From the NCBI GenBank assembly GCA_013122435.1, contig WYDT01000007.1:248001-312000 (forward strand): a stretch of 64,000 nucleotides of DNA, read 5' to 3'. Origin of the DNA: Chloroflexi bacterium AL-N1. GTDB taxonomy: Bacteria; Chloroflexota; Chloroflexia; Chloroflexales; Roseiflexaceae. A program made the position numbers and the translations under genes. Positions 19,133 to 28,100 of this stretch are shown here, in pieces (position 1 is the stretch's first letter; each line of letters starts with the position of its first letter). A model generated the notes under the pieces. That model saw only the letters and a list, made by a program, of their open reading frames with translations. It had not been told where the DNA came from and made no database searches.

Positions 19133-19735
19133 ATGGATACATTAGTAATAGTGAACCAGCTTATGTTGTGGATTATGGTGATTCTGCTGCTGTTGATGGT
19201 GCTCAAATTAGCACGTCGATCTGTTCAATCACACGTTACACAAACTCAGGTTCAACGAGCAGAGAAGCGTTTTGCTGATATTATCGGTCAGCCAGCGCCC
19301 GATTTTTCGACATACACCCTTGAGGGAGAATCAATTACGCGGAGTGAGCGATTTGGTGGTAAACCACTGGTATTAGTCTTTATGAGTACCAGCTGCCCCC
19401 ATTGTCGTACAGCGATCCCTGATCTTGAGATTACCAGCTTTCGTGCACGCCATACCGGTATTCAGATAGTGCCGGTGATCAGTGCTGATCTGTTGGAAAC
19501 ACAGCAGTTTGTTGGTGATATGAGTATTAATATTCCTGTGCTTGTGGCACCATTTGCGATGAGCCCGTGGTTAGAAGCACTTAATCCTGAAGGTTTTGTC
19601 CCAGCGTATTGCTATATTGGTGCGGATGGCATTATTCAGAGCGGTGGCGCACTGCATAGCCAACAATGGAAGGATCTCACGATGGAGTGGCAAGCCATGC
19701 CAGTATTGCGTAAGCCAGTCAGCTTCTATCGATAA
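19133..19735 (+). CDS. Membrane-anchored TlpA/MauD-like thioredoxin, locus 1
   Basis: A 200-residue protein with an N-terminal anchor (about 3-27) and a thioredoxin domain facing outwards. The motifs are IGQPAPDFSTYTLEG and the redox site C88-P-H-C91 (STSCPHCRTAIPDLE). It resembles TlpA, ResA and MauD. The ATG at 19133 is preferred because GGAG lies at 19118-19121; an in-frame ATG at 19112 has no ribosome site. It probably works with the MauE-like protein 40 bases upstream. A strong hairpin follows the gene. Confidence 0.82.
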   Translation: MDTLVIVNQLMLWIMVILLLLMVLKLARRSVQSHVTQTQVQRAEKRFADIIGQPAPDFSTYTLEGESITRSERFGGKPLVLVFMSTSCPHCRTAIPDLEITSFRARHTGIQIVPVISADLLETQQFVGDMSINIPVLVAPFAMSPWLEALNPEGFVPAYCYIGADGIIQSGGALHSQQWKDLTMEWQAMPVLRKPVSFYR

Positions 19736-19743
19736 TCATTACA

Positions 19744-19779
19744 GACAAAGATGCCTCGTTCTTATGAGGCATCTTTGTC
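19744..19779. terminator. Bidirectional hairpin between the tlpA-like gene and precursor P2
   Basis: A perfect 14-bp stem (19744-19757 with 19766-19779) and an 8-base loop lie between convergent genes. Confidence 0.8.
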
Positions 19780-19800
19780 ATTTACTCAGCCAAGAGCCGC

Positions 19801-20100
19801 TTAATTACAGTATTCGCATTCACAACGACATTCAGTATTTCCTGAAGGTGTTGTGGTACATCTTGATGTTCTTGAATAGATAACAATAGAACTTCCGGGT
19901 GCATAGTTTCTACAGGTGCTTCGGCAGTCCTCATCTGCACCATTGCGGTCTCGCCCCAGCGCAATAGCTACATTGCCGATCCAACATCCAGCAGTTACTT
20001 CGGTATGGCCCACCCATACCTGTTGTTCAACATCATACATTCCTTGTGCCGTAACAGCAGTTGTTGTTGTACTTACATTGAAAGCAAAAAGTTGTGACAT
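19801..20100 (-). CDS. Cys-rich RiPP precursor peptide P2
   Basis: A 99-residue peptide. The leader is MSQLFAFNV... followed by GMYDVEQQVWVG. The core has eight cysteines, with a dense tail CRCECEYC, and acidic and Thr/Ser residues. AGGAG precedes the ATG. It converges on the maturation operon and probably relies on the enzymes encoded there. The leader is nearly identical to P3 at its first eight residues, which indicates recent duplication, while the cores have diverged. Confidence 0.82.
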   Translation of the reverse strand: MSQLFAFNVSTTTTAVTAQGMYDVEQQVWVGHTEVTAGCWIGNVAIALGRDRNGADEDCRSTCRNYAPGSSIVIYSRTSRCTTTPSGNTECRCECEYCN

Positions 20101-20200
20101 AAAGGTTCTCCTAACAGTTGTATGTGATATGTGCTCTGAGTAGAAGCCTGTGCAGATGATCTACACGAGCTTCATATTCCCTCAAGTATTATCAATAATC

Positions 20201-20494
20201 TTAGCAACCACAGTTACAATCAACCTGACCTACTACACCGCCCCACCAGTTAGTCCAACATCCCGACCTTAGATATCCACTGACGTTCTGCCCTGGTGCA
20301 CATCGTCGAGCGCAGTCTGGCTCCGCATTTTTATATGCCTCATCACAGGTGTTGCCTAAAGCTTGCCCAGATTGCACACTACAGCCAACAGTACGTTCAC
20401 TACCAACCCAAACTTGATGGGCAGAATCATAGGCTCCATCTTCGATCACACGGGTGATCGAGTTGCTTGCGTTAAAAGCGAAAAGTTGTGACAT
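20201..20494 (-). CDS. Cys-rich RiPP precursor peptide P3
   Basis: A 97-residue peptide. The start is placed at the ATG at 20494 (MSQLFAFNA), which follows AAAGGAGAA; an upstream in-frame codon at 20530 lacks a site. The leader ends GAYDSAHQVWVG. The core has eight cysteines, ending DCNCGC, and is otherwise unlike P2. It lies 100 bases upstream of P2 on the same strand. The two may be on one transcript. Confidence 0.82.
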   Translation of the reverse strand: MSQLFAFNASNSITRVIEDGAYDSAHQVWVGSERTVGCSVQSGQALGNTCDEAYKNAEPDCARRCAPGQNVSGYLRSGCWTNWWGGVVGQVDCNCGC

Positions 20495-20848
20495 GGTCGG
20501 TTCTCCTTTTATAGAGGTTAATACAATCATTCAAAATTAGGATGTAGTACTCCATGTTCTTTTAATTCCATAGTCTATGGCCATAGGTGAATACAGATAA
20601 AATGGAGATGGATTAACTATACAAAAGATACAGAGGTTGCACAAGTTACTTTGGTACTTATATAAATAAAAAGTAAATGAGAGGTATTTTTTAAATTCCT
20701 GAGATGTTCTTTGATATGAGCAATCAGTAGCAAGAACCCAATCTACAATAGTTCTTTTCTATATACTGCTATAGTTGTATCAAAAGGTACTCAAACTAGG
20801 ATTATACCATCAGGGGTTGAAAAGATGCGTAGATTATTTTTGTAAATA
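20495..20848. other. AT-rich spacer between P4 and P3
   Basis: No gene or clear motif is visible. It presumably holds the promoter for P3 and P2. Confidence 0.35.
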
Positions 20849-20880
20849 TCCGCTGTTCATCCTAGAATGAACAGCGGATG
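20849..20880. terminator. Hairpin downstream of precursor P4
   Basis: A perfect 13-bp stem (20849-20861 with 20868-20880) and a 6-base loop lie just after the P4 stop on the minus strand. The U-run is weak. Confidence 0.65.
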
Positions 20881-20902
20881 CATTTGTGATGTGAGGTAGA
20901 GG

Positions 20903-21163
20903 TTAGTGAGGACAATTGTATCCGAAGCAATATTGACCGGTAAAGGGATTTATAATGCAGAATATTGATACAGAGCACCCAAAACCAATAAAGTCTTGTC
21001 TAGATCTTTCACATACCAGTTCTGAGTTAGCACACTCAAATCCAAAATTAGCAGCAACAGCGCTACCATCACCTGTCCAAAGTTGTGCACTGGGATCGTA
21101 TTGCCCTTCAATAGTCGTATCCTGAATAAACTCGCTTACATTAAACGCAAATAAATTTGACAT
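20903..21163 (-). CDS. Cys-rich RiPP precursor peptide P4
   Basis: An 86-residue peptide. The leader is MSNLFAFNV..., with boundary block GQYDPSAQLWTG. The core has six cysteines and is more hydrophobic than P1-P3 (FGCSVSIFC, GQYCFGYNC). AAAGGAGG precedes the ATG. It is followed by its own hairpin, so it is probably transcribed apart from P3 and P2. Confidence 0.8.
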   Translation of the reverse strand: MSNLFAFNVSEFIQDTTIEGQYDPSAQLWTGDGSAVAANFGFECANSELVCERSRQDFIGFGCSVSIFCIINPFTGQYCFGYNCPH

Positions 21164-21345
21164 AGTAAATGCCTCCTTTTAAATATCCGTGAGTCACTTT
21201 AACCTGTTCCTAGTTCTGTTATCGCTGGCCATTGATACAATAACACTGGAGATGTATAAATTATATAAAATCAAGAGACCATATACAAGTTACCTTTGTA
21301 CTGAAATACCGATTAAAAGCAAAACCATATGGAGCTCTTCTGCTC

Positions 21346-21394
21346 TTGACATTGATAACGCAGTGCGTTATACTATCAATAACGCACTGCGTTA
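21346..21394 (+). promoter_or_regulatory. Phasin-gene promoter with two palindromic operators
   Basis: TTGACA at 21346-21351 and TATACT at 21369-21374 are 17 bases apart, a near-consensus promoter. Two palindromes, TAACGCAGTGCGTTA at 21356-21370 and TAACGCACTGCGTTA at 21380-21394, lie 24 bases apart. One fills the -35/-10 spacer and the other covers the expected start site. The layout suggests strong repression by a dimeric (TetR-type) regulator that is not encoded in this window. Confidence 0.85.
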
Positions 21395-21450
21395 CATATA
21401 AATCTAGAGTGCTTACTTTGGGAAGACAATACTATATTAGGAGGTCTACA

Positions 21451-21834
21451 ATGGCCGCAGAAGCTGAGATGGTCGTTCAAGATAACAAAGCGATGCAGGT
21501 TGTAGGAGAAAACACGGTCGTTCATGGTGTGCGTCAGTTGATGCTTGCTGGTGTTGGGGCAGTCGCACTCACCCGTGACGAAACGGAAACGTTGGTCAAT
21601 AAACTTGCCGTTCGTGGTGAAGAGACGCAGCAGGAAGTAGAACGAGTTCTCCGAGTTCGTTGGGGACAATTACGCGACAATATGGGATCTGTTGATAGTA
21701 TTACTAATATGATTGAAGAAGGTATGGGCCAGGTACTGAACAGTTTGAATATTCCCTCAAGACGTGATATTGACGACCTAAATCAAAAAATAGCGGTATT
21801 AACAGTAACCGTAGAGGAATTGAGTAAAAACTAA
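21451..21834 (+). CDS. Phasin-like granule-associated protein
   Basis: A 127-residue helical protein of the poly(hydroxyalkanoate) granule-associated (PhaF/PhaI) type. A short hydrophobic stretch VRQLMLAGVGAVALTRDE is followed by an amphipathic or coiled-coil region. The end, SRRDIDDLNQKIAVLTVTVEEL, is typical of these proteins. It probably coats storage granules. The ATG at 21451 has AGGAGG at 21439-21444. The convergent neighbour is a wax ester synthase/DGAT, which fits a role in storage-lipid or polyester inclusions. Confidence 0.78.
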   Translation: MAAEAEMVVQDNKAMQVVGENTVVHGVRQLMLAGVGAVALTRDETETLVNKLAVRGEETQQEVERVLRVRWGQLRDNMGSVDSITNMIEEGMGQVLNSLNIPSRRDIDDLNQKIAVLTVTVEELSKN

Positions 21835-21874
21835 ACATTATTATAGACGACTCAATTGAGTCACCGGTATCACC

Positions 21875-21911
21875 ACACAAGCGCCAAGATGTATCATCTT
21901 GGCGCTTGTGT
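21875..21911. terminator. Bidirectional hairpin between phasin and WS/DGAT genes
   Basis: A perfect 17-bp stem (21875-21891 with 21895-21911) and a 3-base loop lie between convergent genes. Confidence 0.85.
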
Positions 21912-21935
21912 ATATCCGTATCACTTGTCTCTGAC

Positions 21936-23321
21936 TTATGCCTGAGCCATGCTCATGAGTTGCTCAAACTCTGCATGGAATTCATCGATAATCTTCTTTG
22001 GGTCGGGAATCAATCCAACATCGGCAGCAATACCAAGTGTAATAGCTCCAGCGTAGCTGAGAATGCTCACTCCGAGCCCAAGCCGCCCTGCCTGAGGCAC
22101 CCAAAACATACTGCCACTCATAGCCTTGCCAGCCAGATAAATAGTGTCACGCGGCCCAGGTACATTTGTCATTACGGTAGTGGCTCTGGTTGCAAACAGA
22201 TCGACCACAGCGCGCTCAATCTCTGACGGTGCCGCACCAACGGTGTTCAACAAACCGAAGGCAACCAGTGCTTCTGGTGAGTTTTTAATCGCATCCATGC
22301 GCTTCTTCAGCTCGATAAATCGTGCTGATACATCTTCGATCCCAATAGGGAGTTCCAGAAAAACCAGACCGAACTTGTTTCCTAATTCCAGAGGAGCTTT
22401 TGGTGGGCGTAGATTGACAGGTATGACAGCCCGGATGTTGATGCTGTTGATCGTTTCATCACGTCCCTGCAGGTATCGTCGGAGTGCTCCGGTTACGGCA
22501 GTCATCAACACATCATTGATCGTACCATTACAAGCATGGCTAATCGCTTTGACCTGTGCAAGTGGGATAGGGGTCGACCAGGCTGCGCGTTTTGTCACAC
22601 CTAACTTTCCCTTAAAGGCAGTTTGTGCGTCTGCCCCCATAAAAGCTAGCTTGCCTGTTGCAACTGCTCCCATGGCTCCCTGTTTTGCCAGATCCACCAC
22701 ACGAGAGGGGTGGATGATGGTCTCAATGCCTTCAAACAAAAGCGTTTCTGTGGTGCGGATCGTCGAATTTACCATGGCAGTTGCTTGATCTAAAAAATCA
22801 GAGACGGCCCCCTGGCGCTGTTTATTCTTGGCAGTTTTGTTAATTAATGATGTCTCGGAGGTTGCATCAGTGAGCGAGAGCACCACCTGCACCAGCGCGA
22901 TTCCATCGGCAATACAGTGATGGATACGCATTAACAAGGCACATCCGCCGTTGTAATTTTCAATCAGGTGAAATTGCCAGAGTGGTTTAGTGGCATCGAG
23001 TGGAGCGCTCATAAGATCACTCACCATCTCTTCGAGCATTGCCTGGTCCCCTGGTGCTGGGAGCGCGATACGATGAAGATGGGCACTAAGGGTAAAGTGT
23101 GGATCGGGTTCCCATTGTGGTTGGCTGAATGGTTGTTTAGAGTCAACGACACGTTGACGAAAACGGTCAAACTTTAATAGGCGATGCTCAATTGTGGTTT
23201 TGAGGAGTTCAAAATCGATCACTTCATCAAACATCAAAACCGTCGTGACCATCATTAAATTCGTAGGATCTTCCATATGTAACCATGCTGCATCAACAGG
23301 CGAAAGGGTCTCAGTCTTCAT
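21936..23321 (-). CDS. Wax ester synthase / diacylglycerol acyltransferase (WS/DGAT)
   Basis: Transfers an acyl group from acyl-CoA to a fatty alcohol or diacylglycerol. The 461-residue product has the catalytic motif H134-H135-x3-D139-G140 (RIHHCIADG). The N-terminal LSPVDAAWLHMED block and the C-terminal TNVPGPRDTIYLAG block are typical of the family, and the length is usual. It faces the phasin gene across a terminator. Which acceptor is preferred cannot be told from the sequence. Confidence 0.94.
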   Translation of the reverse strand: MKTETLSPVDAAWLHMEDPTNLMMVTTVLMFDEVIDFELLKTTIEHRLLKFDRFRQRVVDSKQPFSQPQWEPDPHFTLSAHLHRIALPAPGDQAMLEEMVSDLMSAPLDATKPLWQFHLIENYNGGCALLMRIHHCIADGIALVQVVLSLTDATSETSLINKTAKNKQRQGAVSDFLDQATAMVNSTIRTTETLLFEGIETIIHPSRVVDLAKQGAMGAVATGKLAFMGADAQTAFKGKLGVTKRAAWSTPIPLAQVKAISHACNGTINDVLMTAVTGALRRYLQGRDETINSINIRAVIPVNLRPPKAPLELGNKFGLVFLELPIGIEDVSARFIELKKRMDAIKNSPEALVAFGLLNTVGAAPSEIERAVVDLFATRATTVMTNVPGPRDTIYLAGKAMSGSMFWVPQAGRLGLGVSILSYAGAITLGIAADVGLIPDPKKIIDEFHAEFEQLMSMAQA

Positions 23322-23539
23322 CGAACAGATTCCTTTCTATGTGATCGGTCTACCAATGTTGACCAATATCATACAAACTTGGGGAATTATAATGATTATA
23401 TGAGAAGGTGATACGTGTGTCAATTTCACCACGCCCCGTATTTTGGTTGCAACCATTGCACAGAGATAGAGTATCATAGGTATACATATCAAATAACAGC
23501 TACGAATATCTAGCCGTATGAGTTGTAAGGGGCATAAGT

Positions 23540-25108
23540 ATGAATACAACGTACGATGCAATTGTCATTGGTGGTGGACACAACGGGTTGGTGGCAGCTT
23601 GCTATTTAGCCCAAGCGGGAAAACGCGTTCTGGTACTAGAGCGCTATCACACGGTTGGTGGTGCCGCGATCACCGAAGAGATTCATCCTGGGTTTCGTGT
23701 CTCAGTAGCTTCTTATTCGTGTAGCCTCTTGCGCCCCGAGATTATCGAGGATCTGCGTTTGCCGAATTATGGCTTCGCCGTCTATGCAAAGTCTCCGTCG
23801 TATTTTATGCCTTTCCCCGATGGCCGTCATCTTTTTCTCTTTGCTGATAATCGTGAACAGAGCAAGGCGCAGATTGCACGATTTTCGCAACGCGACGCCG
23901 AGCAGTATGCTGAGTGGGAACATTTCTGGGATCGGGTGTGTGATGTAATTGAGCCAACACTGATGCAACCACCCATCCCGCTGAGCGCCCTCACCGAGCG
24001 TTTTGAACAGGCGGGTTTAGCGGACGATTTTCGGCGCGTGATGCTGTTATCAACGACGGATCTCCTTAACGAGTTCTTCGAGTCAGAGGAGGTTAAGGCT
24101 GCAATGGCTCCCCAATCGCTGATTGGCACTGCTGCTGGACTTTCGACACCGGGAACGCCATATGTATGGCTCTACCACGCGATTGGTCGTGCGATTGGGC
24201 ATCGTGGTGTATGGGGCTATGTGCGCGGTGGCATGGGGGCGATTACGCAAGCACTGGCCGCTGCTGCTCAGGATCTGGGTGTTGAGCTTCGTACGGCTGC
24301 GTCGGTTGCAGAGTTGCTGGTAGAGCAACAAACAGCTAAGGGTGTCGTGCTTGAGAATGGCGAAACGCTACGTGCGAATGCTGTGCTTTCCAACGCTGAT
24401 CCGAGACACACCTTCCTCAATCTTTGTCCCACCAGCGCCCTACCTGCCGATTTTCGTGCACAGATCGCAAGCGGCTATCGTTCTACAGGGCCGGTCTACA
24501 AGCTCAATCTCGCCTTGCACGAACTACCACGTTACACCTCTGCGCCGACCGATGTTGCCCCCGAGGTCGTGAGTCGCGCCACGGTGGATATTGCACCAAG
24601 TGTGGCATATATGGAGCGGGCCTGGGACGATTACAAATATGGACAGCCATCTCGTGAGCCCTTTATTGAGATCTACACCCAATCGCCGACTGACCCAACG
24701 ATGGCACCGGAAGGCAAACATATCCTTTCGTGTTTCTGCCAGTATGCCCCGTACGAGCCAGTCGGTCGTAGCTGGGATGATGGCCTACGTGAAGAGTTTG
24801 CCGACCGGGTGCTGGCCAAGGTTGCTGAGTATGCACCCAACATCAGTGATGCAGTGATTGCGCGGCAGATGCTTTCCCCTGTTGATCTTGAGCAGCGCTT
24901 TGGTTTGACAGGTGGTCATATTTTTCATGGAGAAATCACACCGGATCAAAGCTTCAATCTGCGGCCATTAGCGGGCTTTGCCGACTATCGAACCCCGTTG
25001 CAGGGTCTCTACCTGTGTGGCTCCGGCGCCCATCCTGGTGGCGGTGTCACGGGTATTCCTGGCCACAATGCTGCTCGGGTTGTGATTGACGCTCTCGATG
25101 TACAGTAG
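23540..25108 (+). CDS. FAD-dependent phytoene-desaturase-like oxidoreductase (PYROXD2/CrtI-like)
   Basis: A 522-residue flavoprotein. The N-terminal dinucleotide-binding motif is VIGGGHNGLVAACYLAQAG, with the acidic end of the second strand in VLVLERY. The C-terminal FAD motif is around LYLCGSGAHPGGGVTG. The pattern fits the NAD(P)/FAD-dependent oxidoreductases near human PYROXD2, rather than a dedicated carotenoid desaturase. No crtB or other carotenoid genes are adjacent. The substrate is unknown. It is convergent with ileS. Confidence 0.85.
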   Translation: MNTTYDAIVIGGGHNGLVAACYLAQAGKRVLVLERYHTVGGAAITEEIHPGFRVSVASYSCSLLRPEIIEDLRLPNYGFAVYAKSPSYFMPFPDGRHLFLFADNREQSKAQIARFSQRDAEQYAEWEHFWDRVCDVIEPTLMQPPIPLSALTERFEQAGLADDFRRVMLLSTTDLLNEFFESEEVKAAMAPQSLIGTAAGLSTPGTPYVWLYHAIGRAIGHRGVWGYVRGGMGAITQALAAAAQDLGVELRTAASVAELLVEQQTAKGVVLENGETLRANAVLSNADPRHTFLNLCPTSALPADFRAQIASGYRSTGPVYKLNLALHELPRYTSAPTDVAPEVVSRATVDIAPSVAYMERAWDDYKYGQPSREPFIEIYTQSPTDPTMAPEGKHILSCFCQYAPYEPVGRSWDDGLREEFADRVLAKVAEYAPNISDAVIARQMLSPVDLEQRFGLTGGHIFHGEITPDQSFNLRPLAGFADYRTPLQGLYLCGSGAHPGGGVTGIPGHNAARVVIDALDVQ

Positions 25109-25114
25109 ATGGTC

Positions 25115-25147
25115 AGACCTGCAAGGTTTACAAAACCTTGCAGGTCT
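25115..25147. terminator. Bidirectional hairpin between the CrtI-like gene and ileS
   Basis: A perfect 15-bp stem (25115-25129 with 25133-25147) with a 3-base loop. Its sequence (ACCTGCAAGGTTT) resembles a short palindrome often dispersed in intergenic regions, so it may be a repeat that also terminates. Confidence 0.75.
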
Positions 25148-25152
25148 ATGTG

Positions 25153-28100
25153 TTAGCCAACTACTCCCACCTGCACCATCTGCCCATTGAGGTCAACCTC
25201 CTCGACATGCGCGTCCGCTGGTGGCGTCTCGAGCCACAGGTGTTTTGCTAAAGTTTCATTCTGGACATAGGCTCCCCATTCTTCTAAAACAGATCTTACA
25301 CCATTGTGATATGACACATACAGCGTGATCCGATCAGATAGGGCCAGACCGGCGTTCTTACGTACATCCTGGATCGCACGCACCAGATCTCGGGCCATCC
25401 CTTCACGACGCAGCGCCTCGGTCAAGGTCGTGTCGAGCGCAACCTGCAGCCCTGCCTCCTGCGCGACGGCATAGCCTTCCAGCGGCGCAGTTTCGACCAG
25501 CAGTTCGCCTGGATTGCAGGTGACTGTTGCTCCATCAAGTGGCAGATCGACAGTTTGTCCACGTTCAACGGCCTGTGCAATGGTCGTAGCAGTCGGTTGA
25601 TCGAGTTGCTCAAGTGCCGCACGCAGATCTGGGAGTTGTTTGCCAAGGTGTGGGCCAAGCAGACGCAGGTTTGGTTTGACCCGATAGTTGAGCAAGCTGG
25701 TCGAACTGTCGATAACCTCCAGCATTTTGACATTCAACTCGTCGAGCATCTCGCTCTGAAGCTGTAGCAAAACCCCACACTCTTCCACTTGAGGTACCAC
25801 AACGAATACTCGCCCCAGCGGTTGACGGATACGCACACCTGCACCCTTTCGTGCTGCCCGACCGAGGTTGACCACACGCCGAACAACCTCCATACCGTTT
25901 AGCAATTGCTCGACGTTGTTTTGAAATGTTGCTCGGTCTTTTTCCGCAAGCTGAAATGCTGGATAGCCCGTTAGATGCACACTCTCTGGTGCTGCCTCAT
26001 CAACTGTGTGCACAAGGTTTTGGTAGAGTGACTCACTCAGGAAGGGCAGCACCGGCGCTAATGTGCGTGCCAATGTCACCAGCGTGACGTAGAGCGTCAT
26101 GTAGGCCGCCTGCTTGTCCTCGTGGGCCGTCCCACGGGCTTCGTTCCAGAATCTCCGCCGCGAACGACGGACATACCAGTTCGAGAGATCGTCGAAGAAG
26201 TCCTCGACCGCCAGTGTAAAGCTCCGCACATCGTAATTACTCATCTGCTCCTGTGCTGACGTGACAAGGACATATAAACGTGCCAGGAGCCACCGATCCA
26301 GTACATTATTTTGGGGCGAATGCACAGTGTGAAGCAGCAATTCGGTCATCCGCTGATCGTCAACGGTCCACGTTGGTGTCCAGCTATCCAGCCGGGCGTA
26401 AGTGACAAAGAAGCGATAGACCTCCCAGAGTGGTTGTAGTCGCCGGGCTGTCTCTTCTGCCAGATGTCGCCCAAAGAGCAGATTACGCTCTAGTGGTGCC
26501 GATGCAAACATCCAGCGGAGCGGTTCAACACCCACCCAGTCTGCTGCTACCTCAAACGGGATTGAGTTGCCTTTACTCTTATGCATCTCTGCCCCATGCA
26601 TGTCTTTGACCAACGCATACCCAAGCAGTGTTTTGAAAGGTGCACGTTCTTCCAATGCTGTGCTCATCGCCAACAGCGCATAGAACCAGTTGCGAAACTG
26701 ACCAGGAAAGCTTTCCAGCACCAGGTCAGCGGGAAACCACTGTTCCCAGTAATCACGATCATGGCGATAGTTGAGCGTTGAGAAGGCTACGATCCCCGCA
26801 TCAAGCCACGGGTTGCCAACATCGGTGATACGTGAGACTGTTCCACCGCACGTGGGACATGCAATCTTAACTGCGTCGATCCATGGTCGATGGGGCGAAT
26901 GTCCTGCGAACTCGTCCCAACCATCCGCTGCTCGCTCTTGCAATTCTTCCTTTGAACCAACCACAGTGACATGGCCACACGAGTCACACGGATAGATAGG
27001 CAGTGCCAGACCCCAGTAGCGCTTTTTGGAGATCATCCAGTCGTCCATATTGTGTAGCCAGTCCAACTCACGCTCCAGACCAAACGCAGGTATCCAGTGC
27101 GCCGCTTGTGCCGACTCCATCATTCGGGGGCGTAGTTCGTCCATGCGGATGAGCCACTCATCAACCAGGCGAAACACCAGTGCTGTCCCGCAGCGCCAGC
27201 AGACTGGATAACGATGCTGATACATCTCTCGCGCAAACAGCAATCCGTTCTGCTCCAGATCGTTTGCAATTTTCTCAGCAACATTTCCAACCTGCTGACC
27301 AGTAAGCCAGCCATAACCATCGACGTAGGTGCCACTATCGTCGAGTGGCGCGAGTACCGTGAGCTGATGGGTACGGCCAAGCGCAAAATCTTCTTTGCCC
27401 GCACCCGGCGCGATATGCACAACCCCGGTTCCTTCGGTCTCGCTTACCTCGTCCCACGGCAACACACGATGCTCAACACCCTGCTGCGCTTCAAACTCAT
27501 CGAAAGGGCCACGGTAGCGCCACCCGACCAGATCGGCTCCCAGACGTTCTTCTACCACATACCAGGATGGTTTGTGCAGGTTGGAAAAAGCACTTTTGAC
27601 CATCCAGAAGCTGTGTTCTTGAGTATCAGTGTCGGTTCGTGTAAAACGTACATACGTTAGCGCTGGGTTGACGGCTGCGGCAACGTTGGCTGGCAATGTC
27701 CAGGGGGTGGTAGTCCAGGCGAGCAGCGCCTCGTCTGGTCGATCAAGCAAGGGAAAGGCCACAGTCACCGCCAGATGAGTTGTGTCGACATAGCCTTCGG
27801 TGGCGATCTCATGTTCGGATAGCGCCGTACCACAACGTGGACACCACGGCATCACATCGTGGCCACGGTAGAGCCAGCCCTGCTCGTGGCAGCTCTTGAG
27901 AAAGCTCCAGATACTATAGTTATTCTCATCGGAAAGCGTGTAATAGCTATTGTCCCAGTCCATCCAGTAGCCCAGTCGTTTGCTCTGTTCGGTTTGTACA
28001 GCAGCAAAGCGATACACGCGCTCTTTGCACTTTTCGACAAAACGGTCAACGCCATATGCCTCGATCTGGTGTTTGTCTTTGAACCCGAGTTCTTTCTCCA

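Noticed and set aside
18577..19735. Methylamine utilisation genes
   Set aside because: MauE/TlpA-like proteins are present but no methylamine dehydrogenase subunits; the context is a peptide locus.
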